From Roseospirillum parvum (GTDB lineage Bacteria; Pseudomonadota; Alphaproteobacteria; Rhodospirillales; Rhodospirillaceae), in assembly GCF_900100455.1 (NCBI RefSeq), contig NZ_FNCV01000014.1:1-40350 (forward strand): a stretch of 40,350 bases of DNA, read 5' to 3'. The translations under genes and the position numbers were made by a program. A model generated the notes under the pieces. The model did not search any database and was not told the DNA's origin. It was given only the letters and a program-made list of their open reading frames with translations. The first letter of the stretch is position 1. Each line of letters opens with the position of its first letter. This document shows, piece by piece, positions 16,383-27,333 of the stretch.

Positions 16383-16558
16383 AAAGGGGGCGCTGCCCCC
16401 TTGACCCCCGCTGGGGGGACCAGGGGCCCCCCCGGACCCCCGCCGTGAATCAAAACCCCACAGGGGGGCAAGCCCCCCTGTGGGGTTTTAAGTCATGGTG
16501 GGGTCTGGGGAGGCCTCCCGGCCTCCCCAGCGGGGTTCAAAGGGGCGGCGCCCCTTTG
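16383..16558. repeat. Short palindromic intergenic element (R5)
   Basis: The 391-base spacer between the TPR gene and alaS holds a short palindromic element. Its left arm (16383-16445) has an AAGGGGGC hairpin, then ACCCCCGC, a G-run/C-run hairpin and CCGGACCCCCGCC. Its right arm (16495-16558) is the same series inverted, with a 10-bp stem CTGGGGAGGC and then a 9-bp stem CAAAGGGGC. A perfect 38-base hairpin at 16452-16489 sits at the exact centre. Beyond 16558 the spacer (16559-16766) must contain the alaS promoter, but I see no clear one. Confidence 0.75.
16452..16489. terminator. Perfect 18-bp-stem bidirectional terminator-like hairpin
   Basis: The stem AAAACCCCACAGGGGGGC pairs perfectly with its complement around the bases AA. 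It ends in four T on both strands, giving a rho-independent-like terminator in either direction. It is 76 bases beyond the stop of the TPR gene and lies at the centre of the short palindromic element. Confidence 0.7.
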
Positions 16559-16766
16559 CGCCCCTCGGCCGCTGGCGTCGAGGTGGCCCTGGTCGCGTTC
16601 GTGCATGTCGCGCAATGCAACACCCCCAGCCCCCGACTTTGCGGCTTGCGGCCCGGCTCCCATATGGCGGGGAGTTCCCAAGCGCCCGCTTTGCGGCTAG
16701 TAAGGGGCCGGTCGCGAAAATCGACTGCCGCCCCGCCCGTCCTTAAGGTCAAAAGACAGCCCCGAG

Positions 16767-19457
<2,691 letters not shown>

Positions 19458-19469
19458 GTGGGGCCGCTG

Positions 19470-20447
19470 ATGGGTTGGGATTTCGCCTCCGACAACGTGC
19501 GCGGCGCCTGCCCCGAGGTCGCCCGCGCCCTGGCCGAGCTGGCCGGCGGGGCCGCGCCCTACGGCGCCGATGAGCTGACGGCGCGCCTGGAAACCCGGCT
19601 GGCCGAGCTGTTCGAACACCCGGTGGCGGCCCTGCCGGTGGCCACCGGCACCGCCGCCAACGCCCTCGCCGTGGCCGCCTTCACCCCGCCCCACGGCAGC
19701 GTCTATTGCCACCACGAGGCCCACATCCTGCGCGACGAGGCCGGGGCCTGCGAGTTCTTCGCCGGCGGCGCCCGCCTGATCGGCCTGCCCGGCGAGAACG
19801 CCAAACTCACCCCGGAAACCCTCGATACCCACCTGGACCGCTGCGCCGCCGGCAATGTCCACCGGGTGCGGCCCCGTCTGGTCTCGATCACCCAGTCGAC
19901 CGAACTGGGCACCCTCTACACCCCGGGCGAGGTGGCCGCTATCGGCGCCTGGTGCCAGGCCAACGGCCTCGCCCTGCACATGGACGGCGCCCGCTTCGCC
20001 AACGCGGTGGCGGCGCTGGGCGTCTCCCCGGCCGAGCTGACCTGGAAGGCCGGCGTCGACGTGCTCTCCCTGGGCGGCACCAAGAACGGCGCCTGGGCCG
20101 CCGAGGCCCTGGTCCTGTTCGACCCCGAGCGCGCCGAGGCCACCGCCATCCGCCGCAAGCGGGGCGGCCACCTGCTCTCCAAGGGACGCTTCCTGGCGGC
20201 CCAACTGCTCGCCCTGTTCGAGGACGGGACGTGGCTCGCCAACGGCCGCCACGCCAACACCCAGGCAACCCGCCTCGCCGAGGGCCTGCTGACCCTGCCC
20301 GGCGTGCGCCCGATCACCCCCACCCAGGCCAACGAGGTCTTCCTCCACCTGCCCGAACCCCTGCGCCAGGGCCTGAACGAGGCCGGCTTCGGCTTCACCC
20401 CCTGGGGCGACGCCGGCCCCGACGCGATCCGCCTGGTCACCGCCTAG
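19470..20447 (+). CDS. ltaE: L-threonine aldolase, ended by an in-frame amber codon
   Basis: This PLP-dependent fold-type I enzyme cleaves threonine/allo-threonine to glycine and acetaldehyde. It has DNVRGACPEV at the N-terminus, LHMDGARFANAV with the PLP-binding Asp, and LSLGGTKNGAW with Lys205 as the Schiff-base lysine. TAG at 20445-20447 stops it at 325 residues directly after IRLVTA. The same frame then continues 19 sense codons (DTIPEAVDALLTEARRLGG) to a second TAG at 20505-20507. Homologues usually have Trp at this position (SW-D-T-x-E-x-V-D-A-F), so TGG to TAG is the simplest explanation. The gene may be a recent nonsense mutant. Confidence 0.85.
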   Translation: MGWDFASDNVRGACPEVARALAELAGGAAPYGADELTARLETRLAELFEHPVAALPVATGTAANALAVAAFTPPHGSVYCHHEAHILRDEAGACEFFAGGARLIGLPGENAKLTPETLDTHLDRCAAGNVHRVRPRLVSITQSTELGTLYTPGEVAAIGAWCQANGLALHMDGARFANAVAALGVSPAELTWKAGVDVLSLGGTKNGAWAAEALVLFDPERAEATAIRRKRGGHLLSKGRFLAAQLLALFEDGTWLANGRHANTQATRLAEGLLTLPGVRPITPTQANEVFLHLPEPLRQGLNEAGFGFTPWGDAGPDAIRLVTA

Positions 20448-20523
20448 GACACCATCCCCGAGGCAGTCGACGCCCTCCTCACCGAAGCGCGGCGACTGGG
20501 CGGGTAGGGAAGGGGACAAACCC

Positions 20524-20870
20524 AGGGGCTTCGCCCCCGAACCCCCACCGGGGGATCGAAGGCGATCCCCCGGACCCCCTCCAATCCTTGGAGCGGAACG
20601 CGGGTCGCGAGATGGGATCGGTTGGGGTTGGTTGCGGGCCAGCTTCGCTGGCCCGCGTAAACAGACACCAACGAAGTGGCGCAAGGATGCGCGGATCAAA
20701 TCCGCGCAGGACGGCTGCTCGGTGGGTTTTTGTTTCCGCAGGCCAGCGAAGCTGGCCTGCAACCAACCACCCTGAGTGCCCCGCTCTGCCTTGTGCGTTC
20801 CGCACCAACGAATTGGCGGGGTCCGGGGAGGCCCAGCCTCCCCGGTGGGGGTTTGGGGGCGAAGCCCCCG
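20524..20870. repeat. Long palindromic intergenic element, copy R1
   Basis: This element of about 347 bp is an imperfect palindrome over its full length, centred on the hairpin 20689-20707 (GCGCGGAT stem). From each end inward it has: a GGGGC-TTC-GCCCC hairpin; a C-rich spacer; a strong hairpin (left stem CCGGGGGATCG, right stem CCGGGGAGGC); GGACCCC; a GGAGCGGAACGC or GTGCGGAACGC segment; and a GCGGGCCAGC or GCAGGCCAGC stem hairpin next to TTGGTTG. It fills nearly all of the 460-base spacer between the threonine aldolase gene and the Sel1-like gene. Reading frames inside it are side effects of the repeat. Confidence 0.85.
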
Positions 20871-20876
20871 AGCCTG

Positions 20877-20885
20877 TGCTACACT
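20877..20885 (+). promoter_or_regulatory. Possible extended -10 promoter of the Sel1-like gene
   Basis: TGCTACACT (extended -10 TGn plus TACACT) begins 7 bases after the end of element R1 and 23 bases before the ATG at 20908. No convincing -35 is present. A start near 20892 would leave a very short leader containing the GGAGG ribosome-binding site. This is weak, position-based evidence. Confidence 0.3.
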
Positions 20886-20907
20886 CGCTGTGCGGGAGGG
20901 TGCGCAC

Positions 20908-21831
20908 ATGCGGCTTTGGGTGTTTCTGTTGGCGATGGTGATGGCGCTGCCGGTGGTGGCGGAGGAGGTCACGTGCGGGCCTCAAGGGGCGTGGCATGAC
21001 CCGGCGATGGAGTACCATCTGGATGATCTGCTGGCCCTGATCGAGGCCCGCCTTGATTGGGAGGAGGGCAAGCCGCGCGCCGATGATCCGGGCGACCCCG
21101 AGCGGGTGGCGGCGGCGGTGGCGGCGTGGCAGCGTCTGGCCGAGCCCCATGACGGCCGGCCGGGCAATGCGGAGGCTCGGTGGTGGCTGGGTCATCTGAT
21201 GATGGACGGAAAAGCAGGTTTCGAGGCGGACGCCTGGGGAGCGCTTGAGTTCCTGCTGCCCGCCGCCGAGGCCGGTCATCTGGAGGCAATGACCCAGGCC
21301 GGCCGCATCCTGGTCCGCGAGGAGAATGCCGAGCGCCTCACCCCCAAGGTCTTCGCCCACGACCCCGCCATCCCCGCCCCCACCAAAGGCCGCGCCTGCC
21401 TCAAGCGCGCCGCCTGGCTGGGGAACCGCGAGGCGCAACGGCGGTGGGCCGACCTCACCCCTCAAGCGAACGGGGAGATTGGCCCGATACTGGTGGCCTC
21501 TGGGCTCGACCTGGATGATGGGGCCATCAATAACGTGGCTACGGAGCTTGTTACGGGATACGGAGATTATCCTCTTGCAAAAAAACTGTATGCACGGTGT
21601 GCGATCTGTGGGCTTCCCATCTGCCAATTCAATTATGGGGTCTTTTTGGGGAAGTTCGAGAAGGATGAGGTTGAAACTGAGGAGGTCGCTTTCTGGGTCA
21701 TGCTTGCCTCGAAAAATGGGCTTGCTATTGCAGACCGTATAGTGAATAGAAATACGCCCGCAATAAAAGATGATGATTGGATGAGAATGCTTAGACGCAT
21801 TGATGCCTGGAGTGAATCCAAGTGCGATTAG
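20908..21831 (+). CDS. Secreted Sel1-repeat-like protein
   Basis: This 307-residue protein has a signal peptide (MRLWVFLLAMVMALPVVA, cleavage near residue 18). Helical repeats follow with Sel1/TPR-like spacing: NAEARWWLGHLMMDG, LEFLLPAAEAGHLEAMTQAGRI in two parts, CLKRAAWLGNREAQRRW, and CQFNYGVFLGKFE in the C-terminal half. GGAGG lies 8 bases upstream. The first 540 bases are very GC-rich like the chromosome, while the last 350 are much more A/T-rich, with rare codons such as ATA and AGA. It converges on the minus-strand unknown gene, with only 10 bases between stops. Function is unknown; Sel1 proteins often act in protein-protein interaction, and some are effector immunity proteins. Confidence 0.65.
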   Translation: MRLWVFLLAMVMALPVVAEEVTCGPQGAWHDPAMEYHLDDLLALIEARLDWEEGKPRADDPGDPERVAAAVAAWQRLAEPHDGRPGNAEARWWLGHLMMDGKAGFEADAWGALEFLLPAAEAGHLEAMTQAGRILVREENAERLTPKVFAHDPAIPAPTKGRACLKRAAWLGNREAQRRWADLTPQANGEIGPILVASGLDLDDGAINNVATELVTGYGDYPLAKKLYARCAICGLPICQFNYGVFLGKFEKDEVETEEVAFWVMLASKNGLAIADRIVNRNTPAIKDDDWMRMLRRIDAWSESKCD

Positions 21832-21841
21832 TTATGCTTCA

Positions 21842-23788
21842 TCAATCACTCAGCTTCTTCACTCCGACCTCCACAGCCTCGCCTGCCATGGCCTCCCAAG
21901 CTCTGGTTCCCCAGCCGGGCTGTGCCTGGAGGTAGGCGAGGACTTTTGCGCCGGCTTTTCCAGCCAGTCCACCACTGGCGGCGCCCAGCAACCCCATGAG
22001 CATCCCCTGTTGCGTTCTTTTGGCCATGTCCTCAAGCCATGCCATGTCGCGTGTCATCAACTCCTTTAGGCGGTGCGGGTCAGGAGTTTCCCCGTCGGCA
22101 TAGCGGGCCCTGAGGTGCCCCAGGAGCTCTTCGGCCACCTCGGCCCGGATACGGTCGACATGGCCCTGCATGCCGGCGAGGCGCCCTGCTCCGCCGACGC
22201 CCCCTCCAATCAGAAGAGAGAGCAGGTTGGGGCCGCCGGTGGTTGTCAACGCGGTGCCGGCGAGACTGACCGTCTCGGCCCATCGCTCAAGCAGCCCCTG
22301 GCCGTCGGTCCGGAAGCGACGGGCGGTGGCGGGATCAAGCTCGGGATGGGGCGGCGGGGTGATGCCCAGGGCAGCCTGCCGGGCGAGAACTCGGCTCACC
22401 TCATCGACAGCGGCGTCAAGGCGGGCGGCCTGCTCTTGCGGCGTGCGCCGACGCGCGGCGCGCGACCCCTGACCACCAAGGAAGGCGGCCTCGCCGAGGA
22501 CCGCTGCCAGGGTCCGAAACTCCCCCGCGAACCGGTGCAAGGCTGCACCAAGTTCAAGTTCCAGGGCCCCGAACGCCTCGGCGGCTTCTGGATCGTAGTC
22601 CCGGGCATAGGCGCGGATTTCCTCGATGCGCCGGGTCAGGTCCTGGCGGCCTTTTTCGGTGCTCACGAGATCGACAACTTCCTGCATGGCCTGGGGGTCG
22701 ATGCTCTTGCTGCCGCCGGAAAGATCGTAAAGGCCGATGCCCGTGGCCTGGGCGAGAAGGCCGAGCACGCCGCGCAGATGGCCTTTCTCCCGCAAGCCTT
22801 GGAGCTTGCGGCGAATGGCCTGGTCACGGCGCTGACGGATGTCGGCCCTTTCCCGAATCGAGAGATCAGGATCGGCCAGGCGGTCCTGGTACTCATCGAC
22901 CACCTCGCCGACCTCGCGGGCGATCACCGCCACATCGTGGGCGGCATCCCGGCCCGGCTGAAGGGGCACCTGGGGACGGCGCGGGGGCGAGTCGGCGCTG
23001 GGATCATCGTCCTCGGATGGGATGAAGGTGTATTGGCTGGTCCCGGTGGTGCTGTCCGTGGCCGCCCCCCAGGTGAGCTCGTTGCCGGCCGGCCGCGAGC
23101 GCTCCTTCAGGTCGCCATGATCCTCGCGCTCGACAACCCGGGCCGGGGGCGGAAAGTCGTCGGAGGAGGCGCGCCGCCTGGGTGCCGGATCAAGAGTCCA
23201 GCCGTGGGGGCCCAGCCTGGCCCGGGCGTCGCCCTCGGCAGCAGATGCCCGCGGCGTCAGAGGTGGGTCCAAGGTCCATCCATGCGGCCCCAGCTTTGCC
23301 CGGGCATCGCCCTCGGCAGCAACGGCCTTGAGCAGAGACTCCACCACCTTGCCCGGCTGGACGGACGGCTCGGCGGGCTGAAACGCCGGCTTGGGCTTGG
23401 GCAATGGCGCTTCCAACAGACTCGCCGGCTTGGGCCGGGGCAGCGGCGCCCCCAAGAGGCTCTTGGGCTTGGGAACAGGCTTGGGCAGCGGCTTGGGCGC
23501 CAAGTCGGGATCGCGCCTGGCCAGCGCCTTGCGCAAGACCTCCCCCTGCCCCGGCTTGCGCTTCTCGACCAGATGCGTGAACGCCAGCGCCTCCCGCTTC
23601 TTGCGCTGCCTGTCAGCCCCCTTGGTCGAACGCGCCCCATCGACCACGAAATCGGCAAAGGCATCCGGCCCAGTGTGCTCCCCGGCCTCAACCGTGCGCG
23701 CCAGACTGCCCAGCTCGTCGACCGAGAAACCCTTCAAAGGATCGTCCCCCGATCCCAACGGCGGAAAATGAGCAAAGCGCGGCGGCAT
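21842..23788 (-). CDS. Unknown 648-residue accessory protein
   Basis: I do not recognise this family. Residues 1-95 are charged (MPPRFAHFPPLGSGDDPLKG). Residues 96-145 are a Pro/Lys-rich linker with PKPKSLLGAPLPRPKPA followed by a near copy, SLLEAPLPKPKPA. Residues 157-175 (AAEGDARAKLGPHGWTLDP) recur at 183-201. Residues 280-470 are helical and charged. Near the C-terminus are two Gly-rich hydrophobic stretches (522-538 LLSLLIGGGVGGAGRLA and 595-611 GMLMGLLGAASGGLAGK) that could insert in membranes. No signal peptide is evident. The start at 23788 has GAGGGG about 8 bases upstream and a good promoter behind it. A toxin or secreted effector is possible but unproven. Confidence 0.75.
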   Translation of the reverse strand: MPPRFAHFPPLGSGDDPLKGFSVDELGSLARTVEAGEHTGPDAFADFVVDGARSTKGADRQRKKREALAFTHLVEKRKPGQGEVLRKALARRDPDLAPKPLPKPVPKPKSLLGAPLPRPKPASLLEAPLPKPKPAFQPAEPSVQPGKVVESLLKAVAAEGDARAKLGPHGWTLDPPLTPRASAAEGDARARLGPHGWTLDPAPRRRASSDDFPPPARVVEREDHGDLKERSRPAGNELTWGAATDSTTGTSQYTFIPSEDDDPSADSPPRRPQVPLQPGRDAAHDVAVIAREVGEVVDEYQDRLADPDLSIRERADIRQRRDQAIRRKLQGLREKGHLRGVLGLLAQATGIGLYDLSGGSKSIDPQAMQEVVDLVSTEKGRQDLTRRIEEIRAYARDYDPEAAEAFGALELELGAALHRFAGEFRTLAAVLGEAAFLGGQGSRAARRRTPQEQAARLDAAVDEVSRVLARQAALGITPPPHPELDPATARRFRTDGQGLLERWAETVSLAGTALTTTGGPNLLSLLIGGGVGGAGRLAGMQGHVDRIRAEVAEELLGHLRARYADGETPDPHRLKELMTRDMAWLEDMAKRTQQGMLMGLLGAASGGLAGKAGAKVLAYLQAQPGWGTRAWEAMAGEAVEVGVKKLSD

Positions 23789-23826
23789 GGAGATATCCCC
23801 TCGGGTATGATTTGCTACGTTGCGCG

Positions 23827-23856
23827 TATATAGCGTATTTCTGGCGCCAATGTAAA
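23827..23856 (-). promoter_or_regulatory. Sigma-70-type promoter of the unknown 648-residue gene
   Basis: The minus strand reads TTTACA (23856-23851), an 18-base spacer, then TATATA (23832-23827). It lies in an unusually A/T-rich island (about 23800-23890) between the gene and element R2. The predicted start near 23820 leaves a leader of about 32 bases. The A/T island contrasts with the GC-rich surroundings. Confidence 0.6.
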
Positions 23857-23916
23857 GTGTTAATTCCTTATATACGTATGAAGTCCTATGATCTGCGACA
23901 GCGACCCTGCGGCCAT

Positions 23917-24262
23917 CTGGGGCGTTGCCCCAGACCCCACCGGGGGATCGAAGGCGATCCCCCGGACCCCCTCCAGTCGTTGGAGCGGAACGCTGGCTGC
24001 GGCTTGAACTCGGATGGGGTTGGGTGCGGGCCAGCTTTGCTGGCCCGCGTAAACAGACACCAAGGAAATGGCGCAAAGATGCGCGGCTTAAGTCCGCGCG
24101 TGACGGATGTGCGGTGGTTTGTTTGTTCCGCAGGCCAGCGAAGCTGGCCTGCAACCAACCCCCATCCGCGCACGGCTCGACTTTGAGCGTTCCGCTCCAA
24201 CGAACTGGCGGGGTCCGGGGGGACCCTGTCCCCCCGGTGGGGGTTCGGGGGCAAAGCCCCCG
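23917..24262. repeat. Long palindromic intergenic element, copy R2
   Basis: This copy has the same order and orientation as R1, about 346 bp, centred on 24081-24099 (GCGCGGCTTAAGTCCGCGC). Its left outer hairpin is CTGGGGC-GTT-GCCCCAG. The inner pair is GCGGGCCAGC (loop TTT) and GCAGGCCAGC (loop GAA). The right strong hairpin has stem CCGGGGGGAC, compared with CCGGGGAGGC in R1. It occupies most of the 521-base spacer between the unknown gene and hrpB. A further 28 bases at 24281-24308 match the flank of R3. Confidence 0.85.
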
Positions 24263-24309
24263 TTCGTTCAACTGCGTCTGCAACGGCGCCCGCCGGCGTC
24301 GCTTTGCCT

Positions 24310-26811
24310 TCAGCTCTGCTCGGGGCGGGGGCGGGGCAGGGCCCCTTTGGTGCGCCGGGTTGGCGCGGCGGTGGCGGGGTTTTCGGGCCAGGGGTGTTTG
24401 GGGTATCGGCCGCGCATTTCGCCGCGCACCTGGGCGTAGGAGCCTTTCCAGAAGCCGGCCAGATCGGTCGTCACCTGGAGCGGCCGGCCGGCTGGTGAGA
24501 GCAGGGCGAGGCGTACTGGCACCCGGCCGTCGAGCAGGGCGGGGCCTTGGGCGGCGCCGAACATCTCTTGCAGTTTGACGGCCAGGGTGGGGCCTTCCGG
24601 CGGGTAGTCGAGACGGGCCTCGCGGCCGGTGGGCAGGGTGACGTGGGGCGGGGCCTGGGCATCGACATCGCCGGCCAGCGGCCAGCCGACGCGGGCCTTG
24701 AGGGCGGCGGCGAGGTCGAGCCCGGCGAGGTCGGCCAGCGCGCGGGCCTGGGCTGGCAGGAAGGGGCCCAGCCAGTCCTCCAGGCTGTCCAGGAGGGCGC
24801 CGTCGGAGACATCGGGCCAGCCGGCCTCTGGCTGATGGGCGGCCAGGAAGGCGAGGCGGTCGCGCAGGTGGCTGGCCGATTTCGACCACGGCAGGGCTTT
24901 CAGGCCGGCGCTTCGCAGACCGTCGAGGAAGGCGGCGCGCACCGCCTCGGGGTCGGGATCGGGCAGCGGCCGGCGGCCGAGGACGATGGCGCCCAGGCGG
25001 CGCTCGCGGTGGGCGGTGACGGCGCCCTTGGCGGCGTCCCAGGCGATCACCGGGGTCTCGTCGGGCGGCGCCAGGGCCTCGGCATCGGCCCTGGAGAGCG
25101 GCGCGGCAAGGCGGATGCGCACGTCGCCGCTGCCCCCTTCCAGGTTGGCGGCGACCAGCCAGTCGTGGGTTTCCAGGGGGTCGCCCTCGGCCAGCCGCGC
25201 CCCCTTCCCGCCCGACAGCAGCCAGCGGGCGGGGCCGTCGGTGCCACCTGGGCGGCGCCGGGCGATGCGGTCCGGGTAGGCCAGGGCGAGCAGGCGGCCG
25301 GCCAGTTCCATCTGCCCCCAGTCCACCTTGGCCTTGAGGCGCTTCAGCCAGGGCCGGGCGGTGGCCTGGATGGCCTGGGCGCTGGGGTGGTTGTCGCGCA
25401 GCAGGGCGAGGCGCCGCGTGATGTCGGCCGGGCCGCCGGGCGGCGGGTCGCGCTCTTCCAGCAGGGCGGCGAGCAGACAGGCCAGCCCTTCGGCGTTCAT
25501 CTCCCGGGCCCCGACCACCATGTGGGCGAGGCGGGGGTGCAGCGGCCAGCCGCCCAGCGCGCGGCCATGCGTCGTTGGCCGGCCCTGGCTGTCCAGCGCC
25601 CCCAGCTCGGTGAGCAGGTCGCGGGCGGCGGCCAGGGCGCCGGGGGGCGGCGGGTCGAGCCAGGCCAGGTCCTCGGCCGGGGTGCCCCACAGGGCCAGAT
25701 CGAGGGCCAGCGGCGCGAGGTCGGCCTCGGCCATTTCCGGGGGATCGAAGGCGGGCCGGGCGCCGTCCCGGGCGGCCGGCCACAGGCGCAGGCAGAGCCC
25801 CGGCTCGGTGCGGCCGGCGCGGCCCCGGCGCTGATCGGCGGCGGCCCGGCTGACCGGCACCGTGACCAGCCGGGTGAGGCCACTGGCCGGGTCGAAGGCG
25901 GGACGGCGGGCCAGTCCGGCGTCGACCACCAGGCGCACGCCTTCGATGGTCAGGCTGGTCTCGGCGATGCTGGTGGCCAGCACGATCTTGCGCCGCCCGG
26001 CCGGCGGCGGGGCGATGGCGGCGTCCTGGGCGGCCGGCGAGAGGGCGCCGTAGAGGGGCCGGATGTCGACCTCCGGGGGCAGGCGGCGGCGTTTGGCGAG
26101 GTCGGTGAGGGCCGCCTCGGTGCGGCGGATCTCGGCGGCGCCGGGCAGGAAGGCGAGCAGGCTGCCCGGTTCGCTTTCCATCAGGTCGGCGATGGCGCTG
26201 GCGAGAGCCGGCTCCAGGCGCCCCGGCCCGGGGTCGAGATGGCGGGTCTCGACCGGGAAGGCGCGTCCCGGGCTGTCGATCAGCGGGGCGTCGTCGAGCA
26301 GGGCGGCGACCCGCGCCGCCTCCAGGGTGGCCGACATGACCAGCAGCCTGAGGTCGGGCCTGAGCACGGCGCGCGCCTCGAGCAGCAGGGCCAGGGCCTG
26401 GTCGGCGGCCAGACTGCGCTCGTGGAACTCATCCAGGATCACCGCCGCCACCCCGGGCAGGGCGGGGTCGGCCAGCAGGCGGCGGGTGAGCAGGCCCTCG
26501 GTGATCACCTCGACGCGGGTTCCCGGGCCCACGGCGCGGTCGAGCCGGGTCCGCCAGCCCACCGTCTCGCCCGGTGTCTCGCCGAGCAGCGCCGCCATGC
26601 GCCGGGCGCTGGCCCGGGCCGCCAGCCGCCGGGGTTCGAGCATCAGGATGGTCCCTTCGCCGCGCCAGGGGGCGTCGAGCAGGGCCAGCGGCACCTTGGT
26701 CGTCTTGCCGGCCCCGGGGGGCGCGGTGAGCACGGCCCGGCCCTGGGTCTCGAGGGCCTCGAGCAGGGGCGGCAACGCGGCATCGACGGGCAGCGGGGGA
26801 AGCTCGGGCAT
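24310..26811 (-). CDS. hrpB: ATP-dependent helicase HrpB
   Basis: This 833-residue DEAH-box superfamily 2 helicase is the usual length for HrpB. Motif I is APPGAGKTT (about 30-38), motif Ia LEPRRLAARASARRMA, motif II ILDEFHER, motif III MSATLEA and motif VI QRRGRAGRTEPG. The HrpB-specific C-terminal region is present (KVDWGQMELAGRLLALAYPD, WLLSGGKGARL, LPTGREARLDYPPEGPTLAV). The protein is widespread in proteobacteria but its RNA substrate is not well defined. It is divergent from msrB, with 89 bases between starts. Its stop lies 47 bases from element R2. Confidence 0.95.
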   Translation of the reverse strand: MPELPPLPVDAALPPLLEALETQGRAVLTAPPGAGKTTKVPLALLDAPWRGEGTILMLEPRRLAARASARRMAALLGETPGETVGWRTRLDRAVGPGTRVEVITEGLLTRRLLADPALPGVAAVILDEFHERSLAADQALALLLEARAVLRPDLRLLVMSATLEAARVAALLDDAPLIDSPGRAFPVETRHLDPGPGRLEPALASAIADLMESEPGSLLAFLPGAAEIRRTEAALTDLAKRRRLPPEVDIRPLYGALSPAAQDAAIAPPPAGRRKIVLATSIAETSLTIEGVRLVVDAGLARRPAFDPASGLTRLVTVPVSRAAADQRRGRAGRTEPGLCLRLWPAARDGARPAFDPPEMAEADLAPLALDLALWGTPAEDLAWLDPPPPGALAAARDLLTELGALDSQGRPTTHGRALGGWPLHPRLAHMVVGAREMNAEGLACLLAALLEERDPPPGGPADITRRLALLRDNHPSAQAIQATARPWLKRLKAKVDWGQMELAGRLLALAYPDRIARRRPGGTDGPARWLLSGGKGARLAEGDPLETHDWLVAANLEGGSGDVRIRLAAPLSRADAEALAPPDETPVIAWDAAKGAVTAHRERRLGAIVLGRRPLPDPDPEAVRAAFLDGLRSAGLKALPWSKSASHLRDRLAFLAAHQPEAGWPDVSDGALLDSLEDWLGPFLPAQARALADLAGLDLAAALKARVGWPLAGDVDAQAPPHVTLPTGREARLDYPPEGPTLAVKLQEMFGAAQGPALLDGRVPVRLALLSPAGRPLQVTTDLAGFWKGSYAQVRGEMRGRYPKHPWPENPATAAPTRRTKGALPRPRPEQS

Positions 26812-26900
26812 GACGGTTCGGCGACGGGTGCTTGCGGCGGCGGCGCGGCGGGCGCATCTCAGGTGGACCGAACCCCCTACCGACCACGGAAGCGCCCATC

Positions 26901-27329
26901 ATGTCCAGCACACCCGATCCCGATGCCCCCACCGTCGTCCTCGATGAGGCCGAATGGCGCCGCCGCCTGAGCCCCGAGCAGTACGCCGTGTGCCGTCAGG
27001 CGGCCACCGAGCGGCCCTTCTCCGGGGCCTACGTCGACCACAAGGCGGCCGGCACCTATGCCTGCGCCGCCTGCGGGGCGCCGCTGTTCGACTCGGCCGA
27101 CAAGTTCGACAGCGGCAGCGGCTGGCCCAGCTACACCCGGCCCGCCGCGCCGCAGGCGGTGGGCGAGCACACCGACCGCAGCCACGGCATGGTGCGCACC
27201 GAGGTCCACTGCCGGACCTGCGGCTCGCACCTGGGCCACGTCTTCCCGGACGGCCCGGCGCCGACCGGGCTGCGCTACTGCATCAACTCGCTGTCGCTGT
27301 CGTTCATCCCGGAGCGCGAGGGGGAGTAG
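26901..27329 (+). CDS. msrB: Peptide-methionine (R)-S-oxide reductase MsrB
   Basis: This 142-residue enzyme reduces the R-epimer of methionine sulfoxide in proteins. The catalytic Cys127 is in RYCINSLSL. Zinc ligands are Cys55/Cys58 (CAAC) and Cys104/Cys107 (CRTC). Cys31 ([15 protein letters not shown]) is in the place of the resolving cysteine. The substrate pocket block SGSGWPSY is intact. The start at 26901 is chosen by family length; the frame is open 23 codons upstream through non-conserved sequence. The esterase gene begins 4 bases after its stop. Confidence 0.96.
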   Translation: MSSTPDPDAPTVVLDEAEWRRRLSPEQYAVCRQAATERPFSGAYVDHKAAGTYACAACGAPLFDSADKFDSGSGWPSYTRPAAPQAVGEHTDRSHGMVRTEVHCRTCGSHLGHVFPDGPAPTGLRYCINSLSLSFIPEREGE

Positions 27330-27333
27330 GGCC

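Noticed and set aside
12683-16471. 1262-residue minus-strand open frame opposite motB and the TPR gene
   Set aside because: It is an antisense shadow of coding sequence with a signal peptide and clear repeats on the plus strand. It shows no recognisable domain and no ribosome-binding site.
20590-20870. Similar short proteins (QASEAGLQPTT, WPATNH, LARVNRHQ) readable in R1, R2 and R3
   Set aside because: The peptides recur because the DNA repeats are homologous, and because of the palindrome related peptides appear on both strands. Differences preserve base pairing and not codons, so these are probably not real genes.
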